Positions 24,593 to 32,620 of a stretch of DNA of 40,017 nt are shown piece after piece. A program made the translations under genes and the position numbers. The number at the start of each line of letters is the position of its first letter. Positions within the stretch are counted from its first letter, which is position 1. The notes under the pieces were generated by a model. That model worked only from the letters and a program-made list of their open reading frames with translations. It had not been told where the DNA came from and made no database searches. Source of the DNA: a bacterium (GTDB lineage Bacteria > Oederibacteriota > CAKKQC01); NCBI GenBank assembly GCA_919901855.1, contig CAKKQC010000075.1, positions 1-40,017 on the forward strand, read 5' to 3'.

Positions 24593-25927
24593 GTGAACCC
24601 CCCCGCTTCAACTCCCCCATCGGGTTTTTCCGGCCTCGGAATCGCCCCCGTTTATCTCGAGGCCCTCACCCGTCTGCGCATCACGACGCCGACGCCGATC
24701 CAGCGGCAGGCGATCCCGGTGGCCCTGGAGGGCAAGGACGTCGCGGGCATCGCCCAAACCGGCACCGGCAAGACGATCGCGTACGGCATCCCGATGATGC
24801 AGCGGCTGGCGGCATCCCAGGGGCTGGGGCTGGTCGTCCTGCCCACGCGCGAGCTCGCGATGCAGGTGGACGAGGCCCTCCGCCGGATGAACTCCGGGCT
24901 GCGCACCGCCGTCATCATCGGCGGGGCCGGAATCGGCGCCCAGCTCGACGCCATCCGCCGCGGGCCCCAGATCGTGGTGGCCACGCCCGGCCGGCTCAAC
25001 GACCACCTCCAGCAGCGGACGATCCGGCTGGACGGTGTCCATGTCGTCGTGCTGGACGAGGCCGACCGGATGCTGGACATGGGCTTCGCCCCCCAGATCG
25101 ACCGGATCTTCCAGAACCTGCCCAAGGACCGCCAGACCCTCCTGTTCTCGGCGACGATCCCCGACGGCATCATGCGGATGGCGTCGAAGTACATGCGCGC
25201 GCCGATCCGGGTGGAGGTGGCCCCGACGGGCACCACCGCGGCGGGCGTGACGCAGGAACTGTTCGTGCTCCGGAAGGAGGAGCGCAACCGCCTGCTGGAC
25301 AAGCTCCTCCAGCAGTACCCGGGGACGACGCTCATCTTCTCGCGCACCAAGCACGGGGCCAAACGGCTCGTGCAGGTGATCAGGAACATGGGCCACACGG
25401 CCGCGGAGCTCCACGCTAACCGGTCGATGTCCCAGCGCCGCGACGCGCTGGAGGGGTTCAAGGCCGGCAAGTACCGGGTCCTCGTCGCGACCGATATCGC
25501 CTCGCGCGGCATCGACGTCACCGGCATCGGGCTGGTCCTGAACTACGACCTGCCGGACAATCCCGAGGACTACGTCCACCGCATCGGGCGCACGGCCCGA
25601 GCGGGCGCCGGGGGCCACGCGATCTCGTTCGTGGCGCCCGAACAGCGCGGCGACGTGCGCCACATCGAGCGGCTGATCCGCAAGAGCCTCCTCGTTTCGC
25701 CCCTGCCGGAGCTGCCGCCCGAGCGCCGCCCCCCGCCGTACGTCGCGCCGTACGTGGACCCGCGCGCGCGAGCGTTCCCGCGCCAGGGCTTCGGGCCCCG
25801 CCCGGGCGGACGTCCGGGTGGCCGGCCAAGCGCGCCGGGTGCGCCGCGCACGTTTGGTGCGCCGAACGCGTCCAGCGCCGGCCCTCGCCGGCCGTTCTCG
25901 GGTCCCCCTCCCCGCAGACGCTGGTAA
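24593..25927 (+). CDS. rhlE: DEAD-box ATP-dependent RNA helicase, RhlE type
   Basis: Unwinds short RNA duplexes with ATP in ribosome assembly, RNA decay or cold response. A 444-residue product from GTG 24593. It has all core motifs: FSGLGI and Q-motif (PTPIQ, 33-37), Walker A AQTGTGKT (54-61), PTRELA (84-89), TPGR (131-134), DEAD (155-158), SAT (186-188), SRGID (304-308) and HRIGRTAR (329-336). The tail from residue 370 is Pro, Gly and Arg-rich (GFGPRPGGRPGGRPS), as in RhlE helicases that use a basic tail to bind RNA. The symbol is by subgroup; a CsdA or DbpA role is less likely because their RNA-binding domains are absent. A GC-rich hairpin follows the stop. Confidence 0.9.
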   Translation: MNPPASTPPSGFSGLGIAPVYLEALTRLRITTPTPIQRQAIPVALEGKDVAGIAQTGTGKTIAYGIPMMQRLAASQGLGLVVLPTRELAMQVDEALRRMNSGLRTAVIIGGAGIGAQLDAIRRGPQIVVATPGRLNDHLQQRTIRLDGVHVVVLDEADRMLDMGFAPQIDRIFQNLPKDRQTLLFSATIPDGIMRMASKYMRAPIRVEVAPTGTTAAGVTQELFVLRKEERNRLLDKLLQQYPGTTLIFSRTKHGAKRLVQVIRNMGHTAAELHANRSMSQRRDALEGFKAGKYRVLVATDIASRGIDVTGIGLVLNYDLPDNPEDYVHRIGRTARAGAGGHAISFVAPEQRGDVRHIERLIRKSLLVSPLPELPPERRPPPYVAPYVDPRARAFPRQGFGPRPGGRPGGRPSAPGAPRTFGAPNASSAGPRRPFSGPPPRRRW

Positions 25928-25933
25928 CGGAGT

Positions 25934-25951
25934 CCCCCGCGAGGGCGGGGG
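25934..25951 (+). terminator. GC-rich hairpin after the helicase gene
   Basis: CCCCCGC, GAGG, GCGGGGG, seven bases after the helicase stop. No T-run follows. It ends ten bases before the TACAAT box of the next gene, so it may be a weak terminator. Confidence 0.4.
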
Positions 25952-25961
25952 TCCGCCGGAG

Positions 25962-25967
25962 TACAAT
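25962..25967 (+). promoter_or_regulatory. TACAAT -10 box of the UroD-like gene
   Basis: TACAAT, then seven bases (CCACACC) and ATG 25975, with no Shine-Dalgarno sequence. Confidence 0.5.
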
Positions 25968-25974
25968 CCACACC

Positions 25975-27186
25975 ATGAGCCTCCCACACGAGGTGCCCTA
26001 CCGGCCCGAGCACGTCGCGATGGCCCGCGAGCTCCTCGAGGAGACGCGGCGCGCGGGCGGCCTCGCCCCCGTCGACCTCGAGCGGTTCTGGGCGGAGGAG
26101 ACACTCGGCCACCGGGACCCGTTCTCGCCGGCGAACCCCCGGGTCCCCTCGTGGCTCAGCCTCAACGATCTCTGCGTCTTCGACGAACTGGGAGTGCCCG
26201 AGGACATGTGGCGCTGGGGCCATGACGAGCCCTGGCACCTGGAACTCGCCCGCGCCTACAACGACCGGGCGGAGAAGATCGTGGGCCGCCGGATCATCCC
26301 CGAGGCCCCCGCCCCCGACCCCGCCACGGTCTACCCGGAGCCGCGCGGCCTGCATGACGTGTTCGAGGCCCGCAACGAGTGGCACGGGCAATCCTGGTGG
26401 CTCCGGCAGTCCGCGCACACCCCCGCGGAGCTGCGCGCCCTCCTCGACCGCGTGGACGGACGGGATCTCCGAAAGGTCATCCTGCCCGAGGGCTGGGAGG
26501 CGGCGAAACAGCGGCTCATGCCGAAGGGAGTCCGCCCGCCCCTCTACCGCTGGCAGCGGGGCCCCGTTACCTTCGCCATGTCCGTCTACGGCGTCGAGAA
26601 CCTGATCGAGCTGATCCTCGAGGACGAGCCGCTCGCGATCCGGTTCCGCGACACGATCCGGCGCGTCATGCTCGGGATCGTGGACCTCCTCGACGCCGAG
26701 GCCGGGTATGGAAAAGGCGGGGCGCCGGGCGGGTTCCAGTTCAACGACGACCAGTGCGCGATGCTGAACCCGGCGATGTACGAGCTGTTCGGCTGGCCCA
26801 TCCTGAAAGCACTCTTCGACCGGCTCTCGCCGAACCCGAAGGATCACCGGGGCCAGCACTCGGACTCGGCGATGGGGCACCTCCTGCCCCTCTTGGGCAA
26901 GCTCGACCTCACGTACGCGAACTTCGGCCCGACCCTGACCGTGACCCGGATCCGCGACCATCTCCCCCACGCCGTCATCCACGGCCAGCTCGCCCCGTAC
27001 ACGTACAGCCGCAACGACGCGGAGGGGATCGTGCTCGAGTGCCTGCGGGACGTGACGATGGCCCGGGAGAAGCGCGGGCTGGTCTTCGAAACCGCCGGAT
27101 CGATCAACGAGGGCACGTCGCTGGCGAGCATGCGGCTGGCGATGGCCGCCCTCGACCGGTTCGGCCGGTTCGGGCGGCAGCTCTAG
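25975..27186 (+). CDS. Uroporphyrinogen decarboxylase-like (UroD/MtaA) family protein
   Basis: A 403-residue product. The second half follows the TIM-barrel pattern of the UroD-like superfamily: RWQRGPVTFAMSVYGVENLIELILEDEPLAIRFRDTIRRVMLGIVDLL, an FNDDQCAMLNP motif, LDLTYANFGPTLTVTRIRDHLPHAVIHGQ, and a C-terminal GLVFETAGSINEGTSLASMRLA like the GCEI/NVGTP-type end of the fold. True HemE is shorter and has an N-terminal RQAGRYLPEY motif, absent here, so this is not the haem enzyme. The superfamily also holds corrinoid:coenzyme methyltransferases (MtaA, CmuA) and catabolic methyltransferases; the substrate cannot be told. No corrinoid protein lies nearby. Convergent with pit. Confidence 0.65.
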   Translation: MSLPHEVPYRPEHVAMARELLEETRRAGGLAPVDLERFWAEETLGHRDPFSPANPRVPSWLSLNDLCVFDELGVPEDMWRWGHDEPWHLELARAYNDRAEKIVGRRIIPEAPAPDPATVYPEPRGLHDVFEARNEWHGQSWWLRQSAHTPAELRALLDRVDGRDLRKVILPEGWEAAKQRLMPKGVRPPLYRWQRGPVTFAMSVYGVENLIELILEDEPLAIRFRDTIRRVMLGIVDLLDAEAGYGKGGAPGGFQFNDDQCAMLNPAMYELFGWPILKALFDRLSPNPKDHRGQHSDSAMGHLLPLLGKLDLTYANFGPTLTVTRIRDHLPHAVIHGQLAPYTYSRNDAEGIVLECLRDVTMAREKRGLVFETAGSINEGTSLASMRLAMAALDRFGRFGRQL

Positions 27187-27187
27187 G

Positions 27188-28195
27188 TCAGCGCCAGCCG
27201 AGCAGAGCGAAGAAATGCCATGAGAGGGCGGCGACGAGCGCGGCCGCGGGTATGGTCAGGACCCACGCCCAGACCAGCGTCCCCGCGATCTGCCACTTGA
27301 CCGCCCGGATCCCCCGGGTGGCCCCGACCCCGATGATCGAGCCCGTGATCGTGTGGGTCGTGCTCACCGGAATCCCGAACCAGGTCGCGCCGTAGAGGCA
27401 CAGGGCCCCGGCGGTCTCCGCCGAGAATCCATGGACGGGCTGGAGGTGGCAGATCTTCTGGCCCATGGTTTTCACGATGCGCCAGCCGCCCATGAGCGTG
27501 CCCAGCCCCATCGCGGCGTGACACGAGAGCACGACCCAGAGGGGGATGTCGGCCTTCTTGTCGAGGATGCCACCCGCGATGAGGACGGCGAGGATGATAC
27601 CCATCGTCTTCTGGGCGTCGTTGCCCCCGTGGCCGAGGCTGTAAGCTGCCGACGAGAGGAGCTGGAGCCGCTTGAACAGCCCGCTGACGCCCGACGGCGT
27701 CGCCCGGCGAAAGACCCAGTACGTGATCACCATGAAGACGAACCCCATCGCCATTCCGAGCACGGGCGCCACGATGATGAACACCGCGATCTTGGTCAGC
27801 CCGGGGACGATGAGCACCCCCCAGCCCGCGTGCGCGACCGCGGCGCCCGCGAACCCGCCGACGAGCGCGTGCGACGAGCTGGTCGGAATCCCGAGCCACC
27901 ACGTGATGAGGTCCCAGACGATCGCGCCGATGAGGCCCGCTGCGAGCACGGCCACCGTGACGGACGAGGGATCCACGACCCCCTTCCCGATCGTGCGCGC
28001 CACGTGGAGCCCGAAGAACAGGAACGCGATGAAGTTGAAGAATGCGGCCCAAACCACGGCCTGCGAGGGTGAGAGAACCCGGGTCGAGACCACGGTCGCG
28101 ATCGAGTTCGCCGAGTCGTGGAACCCGTTGACGAAGTCGAACGCGAGCGCGAGACCGATGATCGCGACCACCACCCACAGCTCCGTCGTCCCCAA
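27188..28195 (-). CDS. pit: Low-affinity inorganic phosphate transporter (PiT family)
   Basis: Ion-coupled symporter for metal-phosphate or phosphate in the inner membrane. A 335-residue product with about ten helices and the two PiT signature repeats: FDFVNGFHDSANSIATVVSTRVL near the N-terminus and LGHGGNDAQKTMGIILAVL in the second half, plus WLGIPTSSSHALVGGFAGAA and GIPVSTTHTITGSIIGVGA. The start is TTG 28195: AAGGAGG lies five bases upstream, and the ATG at 28200 is out of frame. It is the last gene of the phosphate block and has its own promoter with a Pho box-like repeat in front, so it may be induced by phosphate limitation, unusual for a low-affinity carrier. Its stop is two bases from the convergent UroD-like gene. 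Confidence 0.92.
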   Translation of the reverse strand: MGTTELWVVVAIIGLALAFDFVNGFHDSANSIATVVSTRVLSPSQAVVWAAFFNFIAFLFFGLHVARTIGKGVVDPSSVTVAVLAAGLIGAIVWDLITWWLGIPTSSSHALVGGFAGAAVAHAGWGVLIVPGLTKIAVFIIVAPVLGMAMGFVFMVITYWVFRRATPSGVSGLFKRLQLLSSAAYSLGHGGNDAQKTMGIILAVLIAGGILDKKADIPLWVVLSCHAAMGLGTLMGGWRIVKTMGQKICHLQPVHGFSAETAGALCLYGATWFGIPVSTTHTITGSIIGVGATRGIRAVKWQIAGTLVWAWVLTIPAAALVAALSWHFFALLGWR

Positions 28196-28209
28196 TTCAT
28201 CCTCCTTCC

Positions 28210-28223
28210 CCGGTCATGACCGG
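28210..28223 (-). promoter_or_regulatory. 14-bp perfect palindrome in the pit leader
   Basis: CCGGTCATGACCGG, just downstream of the TACAAT box and 14 bases before the TTG start; it would lie at or just after the RNA start. It could be an operator or a leader hairpin next to the AAGGAGG site. Confidence 0.4.
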
Positions 28224-28229
28224 CGACCC

Positions 28230-28257
28230 ATTGTACAGTTGACGTGGGAAGTGTAAA
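28230..28257 (-). promoter_or_regulatory. pit promoter
   Basis: On the minus strand TTTACA (28257-28252), a 16-base spacer, TACAAT (28235-28230). The -35 hexamer is also part of the second half of the Pho box-like repeat, the usual arrangement for PhoB-activated promoters. Confidence 0.55.
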
Positions 28258-28268
28258 GGGGCGTTAAA
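28251..28268 (-). promoter_or_regulatory. Pho box-like direct repeat in front of pit
   Basis: TTTAACG-CCCC-TTTACAC on the minus strand: two 7-base half sites with a 4-base linker, 11-base period as in PhoB sites. It matches the site in front of the porin-pst unit (33984-34001) at 13 of 18 positions and overlaps the phoU stop codon. Confidence 0.55.
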
Positions 28269-28947
28269 GACCTTCTCCCGCTCCCGCCGTTTGGCCGGGA
28301 TGCCGGATGTCCCGGCCCTGGACCATGAAGATGACCTCCTCGGCGATGTTGGTGGCGTGGTCGCCGATCCGCTCGAGATTGCGCGCGATCAGGAGCAGGG
28401 CCACCCCGCCCGGCACGTTCGACACGTCCGCCTGCATCAGCCGGACCAGCTCGTACAGGGACTCCTTCTTGAGCCGATCCTCCTCGTCGTCCCGGCGTAT
28501 GACCGTGTCCGCGAGCGCGGCGTCGCGCCGGGCAAATGCGTCGAGCGCGTCCCGGAGCATGGCGATCGCGAGCTCCGCCATACGCGGCACGTCGAGGAGC
28601 AGGCGGTCTCCGGGCGCCAGGGCCAGCATCGCCTGCGTGTTCTGCGCCACGTTCACGGCCTGGTCGCCCACCCGCTCCAGGTCCGCGTTCATCCGCGACG
28701 CGGCCATGACGAACCGGAGGTCCGACGCCGCCGGCTGGAACCGGGCGATCAACGACAGGATCCGCTCGTCCACCTCCAGGTGCAGGCCGTTCACCTGCTC
28801 TTCGCTTCGGTGGATTTCGGGCAAGCGATCCGACCGACCCTCGACCAGAGCTGCCACGCCGACGCGGATCATCTCCTCCACGAGGCCACCCATGGCGAGC
28901 AGGCGCCGGACCAGCTCGGCCTCGATCTCCTCGACGTGCCGCTCCAT
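28264..28947 (-). CDS. phoU: Phosphate signalling protein PhoU
   Basis: Peripheral cytoplasmic protein that links the Pst transporter to PhoR and keeps the Pho response off when phosphate is ample. A 227-residue product, normal length, all-helical with the two PhoU repeats: an N-terminal RHVEEIEAELVRRLLAMGGLVEEM start and the two metal-binding helices DLERVGDQAVNVAQ and NLERIGDHATNIAEEV (E/DxxxD). ATG 28947 has GGGGAGG six bases upstream. It starts 12 bases after the pstB stop, as in most pst operons. An ending GQTAGAGEGL is uncharacteristic but short. Confidence 0.95.
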   Translation of the reverse strand: MERHVEEIEAELVRRLLAMGGLVEEMIRVGVAALVEGRSDRLPEIHRSEEQVNGLHLEVDERILSLIARFQPAASDLRFVMAASRMNADLERVGDQAVNVAQNTQAMLALAPGDRLLLDVPRMAELAIAMLRDALDAFARRDAALADTVIRRDDEEDRLKKESLYELVRLMQADVSNVPGGVALLLIARNLERIGDHATNIAEEVIFMVQGRDIRHPGQTAGAGEGL

Positions 28948-28959
28948 GATGTCCTCCCC

Positions 28960-29769
28960 TCACCCGAACCGGCCGGTCAGGTACGCCTGCGTGCGCGGAT
29001 CGGCCGGGTTAGTGAAGATGCGGTCCGTGGTCCCGAACTCGACGAGCTCGCCCAGGAGCATGAACCCCGTGAAGTCCGAGACGCGGGCCGCCTGCTGCAT
29101 GTTGTGCGTGACGATCACGATCGTGTATTCGGCCTTGAGCTTGAGCAGGAGCTCCTCGATCCGGGCGGTCGCGATCGGATCGAGGGCCGAGCACGGCTCG
29201 TCGAGGAGGAGCACGCGCGGCCGGACCGCGAGGGCCCTCGCGATGCACAGCCGCTGCTGCTGGCCGCCCGACAGGGCGGTCGCCGGCCCCCGCAGTTTGT
29301 CCTTGACCTCGTCCCAGAGCGCCGCCTGCCGCAGGCTCTCCTCGACCACGCGGATGCGGCTCGCGCGGTCGCCGAGACCGTTCAGGACCAGCCCCGCGGC
29401 CACGTTGTCGAAGATCGACATCGTGGGGAACGGGTTGGCCCGCTGGAAGACCATCCCGACCTCGCGCCGCAGGAGGACGGGATCCAGCCCGGTCGTGTCC
29501 TCGCCGTCGAGGAGGATCCGTCCCTCCATCGTCGCGCCGGGCTGGGTCTCGTGGAGCCGGTTCAGGCACCGGATCAGCGTGGACTTCCCGCATCCGGACG
29601 GCCCGATGATGGCCGTGATCCGCCGGGCCGGGAACGCGAGCGTAACGCCCTTGAGGACCGGGCCGGCCCCGTAGCCCGCCACGAGCCCGACCACCTCCAT
29701 TGCCGGCGGCGACGAGGCGGAGACGTCCGGCGCCGCCTGGTCGGGACGATCGAGCGTGGACTGGTTCAT
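28960..29769 (-). CDS. pstB: Phosphate ABC transporter ATP-binding protein PstB
   Basis: Cytoplasmic ATPase that powers high-affinity phosphate import by PstSCAB. A 269-residue product. Walker A GPSGCGKS (56-63), Q-loop VFQRANPFP (Gln109), signature LSGGQQQR (166-173), Walker [13 protein letters not shown] (187-198) and the switch His in [14 protein letters not shown]. The PstB-typical RANPFPMS-like sequence is present. The first 23 residues (to PPAMEVV) are an extra tail. ATG 29769 overlaps the pstA stop by four bases (ATGA). Confidence 0.96.
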   Translation of the reverse strand: MNQSTLDRPDQAAPDVSASSPPAMEVVGLVAGYGAGPVLKGVTLAFPARRITAIIGPSGCGKSTLIRCLNRLHETQPGATMEGRILLDGEDTTGLDPVLLRREVGMVFQRANPFPTMSIFDNVAAGLVLNGLGDRASRIRVVEESLRQAALWDEVKDKLRGPATALSGGQQQRLCIARALAVRPRVLLLDEPCSALDPIATARIEELLLKLKAEYTIVIVTHNMQQAARVSDFTGFMLLGELVEFGTTDRIFTNPADPRTQAYLTGRFG

Positions 29770-30626
29770 GATCCGGTTCCTTCCTGGCGGGGCTGCATGA
29801 GTGCCCGCGCCGCGAGATTGCCGGCGAGCACGACGATGAGGAGCAGGAACGCCGCGGCCCAGGCCTGTCGGTGCCAGTCCTCGTACGGCGAGATCGCGTA
29901 GGAGTAGATGACGAGCGGGAGGGCCGCGATCGGCTGGAGCCATCCCTGGTCCCAGTGCCGGGCGCCGAACGCCGTGAAGACCAGGGGCGCGGTCTCGCCG
30001 GCGACCCGGGATACGGCCAGCAGGCTCCCAGTCATGATCCCGCGCGACGCCGTGGGCAGAACCACGCGCGCGATGACCTTCCAGCGCGGAACCCCGAGCG
30101 CGAGGGCGGCCTCCCGCACGCTGACCGGCACGAGCCGCAGGAACTCCTCGCTCGACCGCAGGACCAGCGGGATCATGATGACGGCCAGCGCGACGCTCCC
30201 CGCGAGCGCGCTGAAGTGCTTGAGGGGCAGGACGACTACCGTGAAGGCGAAGATTCCCGTCACGATGGACGGGATGCCGTTCAGCACGTCGGCGCAGTAC
30301 CGGATCGCGAACCCGAACCGGTTGCTGCCGTATTCCGAAAGATAGGTCGCGCCCAGGACCCCGACCGGGACGCCGAGGACCGCCGCCAGCCCGACGAGCT
30401 TGACCGTGCCCACGATCGCGTGCGCGATCCCGCCTCCGGGCTCCCCGACGGGCCGCGGCAGACGGCTCAGGAAGGCCCAGGTCAGCGACGACACGCCCTT
30501 CCACGTGATGTAGGCGAGTAGGACGAACAGCACCGAGAGCGCGACGGCCGTGCAGACCGCCGCGAGTCCGAACATGACGGCGTTAGTGCGGCGGCGGCGG
30601 GCGAGACCGGCGTCCGGCGGCGTCAT
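29766..30626 (-). CDS. pstA: Phosphate ABC transporter permease PstA
   Basis: Inner-membrane subunit that forms the phosphate channel with PstC. A 286-residue product with six helices: [22 protein letters not shown] first, a periplasmic [27 protein letters not shown] typical of PstA, and the coupling-helix [29 protein letters not shown] (EAA-type motif) before [12 protein letters not shown]. Starts at ATG 30626 in an ATGA overlap with pstC and ends in the same way into pstB, so translation is coupled through the three genes. Confidence 0.95.
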   Translation of the reverse strand: MTPPDAGLARRRRTNAVMFGLAAVCTAVALSVLFVLLAYITWKGVSSLTWAFLSRLPRPVGEPGGGIAHAIVGTVKLVGLAAVLGVPVGVLGATYLSEYGSNRFGFAIRYCADVLNGIPSIVTGIFAFTVVVLPLKHFSALAGSVALAVIMIPLVLRSSEEFLRLVPVSVREAALALGVPRWKVIARVVLPTASRGIMTGSLLAVSRVAGETAPLVFTAFGARHWDQGWLQPIAALPLVIYSYAISPYEDWHRQAWAAAFLLLIVVLAGNLAARALMQPRQEGTGS

Positions 30627-31564
30627 GACGCCCTGACCGTCGCCCGGTGGATCATGAGCCGGGCGATCGCGTTCACGACGATCGTGATCCCGAACAGGAC
30701 GAGCCCGATCGCGACCAGCGAGTGCACGTAGAGGTCGGAGGAGGCCTCCGCGAACTCGTTGGCCAGCACCGCCGCCATGCTGTAGCCGGGTTCCAGGAGC
30801 GAGAGCGACACCTTCGGCGTGTTGCCGATGACCATGGTCACGGCCATGGTCTCCCCCAGCGCCCGCCCGAGCGCGAGGAAGACCGCCCCCGTGACCCCGG
30901 ACCGCGCGTACGGGAACACGACCAGGCGGACCACCTCCCACTTCGTCGCGCCGAGCCCCAGCGCGGCCTCCCGCAGGGACCGGGGCACGGTGAGCATGAT
31001 CTCGCGCGTGATGCTCACGATGTACGGCAGGATGATGAACGCGAGCAGGAGGCCCGCGGTCAGCATCCCCACCCCGTAGGGCGCCCCCCGGAAGAAGGGC
31101 AGGAACCCGAGCGTCCGGGCCAGCCACGGCTCCGCCCAGCGGACGAGCGGCACGAGGATGAAGATCCCCATGAGCCCCATGATCACGGTCGGGATCGCGG
31201 CCAGCAGTTCGATCGCGAACGAGGCCGCGTCCGAGAGCCGGCGCGGCGCCACCTCGGCGAGGAACACGGCGGTGCCCAACCCCAGGGGCACCGCAACGCT
31301 CAGGGCGAGCGCCGAAGACACGAGCGTCCCCCAGATGAACGGCCACGCCCCGAAGACCTCGGCCACGGGGTCCCACGTGCTCGTCCAGATGAACGGCAGG
31401 CCGAAGGCCCGCCACGCCAGCCGGGAGTTCACGGCCATCGTCCCGCCCATGGCGACGGCCAGCCCCACGATGACCAGGCCGAAGGCGAGGGTCATCCGCC
31501 GGAACGCGTCGTCGGCCCCCCAGCGGGGACCGGCGAGCGCGAGAACGGACGGCGACATCCTCAT
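30623..31564 (-). CDS. pstC: Phosphate ABC transporter permease PstC
   Basis: Inner-membrane partner of PstA. A 313-residue product. First helix at about residues 24-46, then the PstC-like WTSTWDPVAEVFGAWPFIWGTLVSSALAL, FLAEVAPRRLSDAASFAIELLAAIPTVIMGL and the cytoplasmic coupling loop REAALGLGATKWEVVRLVVFPYARSG followed by GRALGETMAVTMVIGN. ATG 31564 is seven bases after the pstS stop; an ATG two codons later (31558) is also possible. Confidence 0.95.
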   Translation of the reverse strand: MRMSPSVLALAGPRWGADDAFRRMTLAFGLVIVGLAVAMGGTMAVNSRLAWRAFGLPFIWTSTWDPVAEVFGAWPFIWGTLVSSALALSVAVPLGLGTAVFLAEVAPRRLSDAASFAIELLAAIPTVIMGLMGIFILVPLVRWAEPWLARTLGFLPFFRGAPYGVGMLTAGLLLAFIILPYIVSITREIMLTVPRSLREAALGLGATKWEVVRLVVFPYARSGVTGAVFLALGRALGETMAVTMVIGNTPKVSLSLLEPGYSMAAVLANEFAEASSDLYVHSLVAIGLVLFGITIVVNAIARLMIHRATVRAS

Positions 31565-31571
31565 GACCGGT

Positions 31572-32597
31572 CTACCGGATGGTCTCCACGGCCTTCGCCA
31601 CCATGCCGTTCACCGAATCGGGAAGGGGCGCGTAGCCCAGCCCCCCCGCCATCCCCTGCCCGTCCTTGAGCATCCAGCGCAGGAAGCCTTTGAGGATCTC
31701 GCCCTTGTTCCCCGGATTCGCCTGGTAGACCAGCAGCCAGGTATAGGTCGAGATCGGATAGGCGTCGTCGCCGGCCGCGTTCGTGATCGAGACCCGAAAG
31801 TCCCCGGGCATGGAGGAAGCGGTCCCCGCGGCCGCGGCCGTCACCGCGGCCGTGTTCGCCTTCACGAACTTGCCCGCGAGGTTCCGGATCGCCGCGTACG
31901 ATAGATGGTTCTGGTCCGCGTAGATCAGCTCGACGTACCCGATCGCGTACGGGGTCTGCTTGACCAGCCCCGCCACGCCCTCGTTGCCCTTGCCGCCGAG
32001 CCCGACCGGCCAGTTCACGGCCGTGCCCTTGCCGGCGGTCCTGAGCCACGCCGGACTCACCTTCGAAAGGTAGTCGACGAGGCAGAACGTCGTGCCGGAC
32101 CCGTCGGACCGGTGCACGACCGTGATCGGGTTCGCGGGCAGGGCGACCCCCGGGTTCAGCGCCGCGATCGCGGCGTCGTTCCATCCCCGGATCTTCCCTA
32201 GGAAGATGTCCGCGAGCGTGGGCCCGTCGAGATTGAGCGTGTCCACGCCGGGCAGGTTGAACACCACGACGACGGCCCCGAGAACCGTCGGGAGGTGCAG
32301 GATCTTGCCGTCCACGGCGAAGAGCTGGGCGGACGTCATCGGCCCGTCGCTCGCCCCGAAGTCCACGGTCCGGGCCGTGATCTGGCGGATGCCTCCGCCG
32401 GAGCCGATCGATTGGTAGTTGATCCGGACGTCCGGGCGCACCTTCTGGTACTCGTCGAACCACTTGGAGTAGATCGGGTACGGGAACGAGGCCCCCGTAC
32501 CCACGAGCGTCGTGGCCGCCATGGCCGTCCCGCCGGCCGCGACCGCCATGGCGAGCGCGAGCGCCGGGAAGCTGCGAAGCGTCTTCCTGGTTGTCAT
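31572..32597 (-). CDS. pstS: Phosphate ABC transporter substrate-binding protein PstS
   Basis: Periplasmic phosphate-binding protein of the high-affinity system. A 341-residue product with a classic signal peptide ending in GGTAMA at about residue 27. Phosphate-binding loops are visible: GTGASFPYPIYSKWFDEY (33-50), YQSIGSGGGIRQI (61-73), DFGASDGPM (79-87) and VVHRSDGSGTT (160-170), as in PstS of the non-lipoprotein type. The C-terminal part includes YPISTYTWLLVY. ATG 32597 has AAGGAGG five bases upstream. It lies 23 bases after the porin gene and is very probably co-transcribed with it. Confidence 0.96.
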   Translation of the reverse strand: MTTRKTLRSFPALALAMAVAAGGTAMAATTLVGTGASFPYPIYSKWFDEYQKVRPDVRINYQSIGSGGGIRQITARTVDFGASDGPMTSAQLFAVDGKILHLPTVLGAVVVVFNLPGVDTLNLDGPTLADIFLGKIRGWNDAAIAALNPGVALPANPITVVHRSDGSGTTFCLVDYLSKVSPAWLRTAGKGTAVNWPVGLGGKGNEGVAGLVKQTPYAIGYVELIYADQNHLSYAAIRNLAGKFVKANTAAVTAAAAGTASSMPGDFRVSITNAAGDDAYPISTYTWLLVYQANPGNKGEILKGFLRWMLKDGQGMAGGLGYAPLPDSVNGMVAKAVETIR

Positions 32598-32620
32598 GAC
32601 ATCCTCCTTGTCGACACGCA

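Noticed and set aside
22560-24596. Long plus-strand frame opposite the RHS gene
   Set aside because: Composition is Arg/Val/Pro-rich and has no motif; the minus-strand RHS repeats and lipobox are clear.
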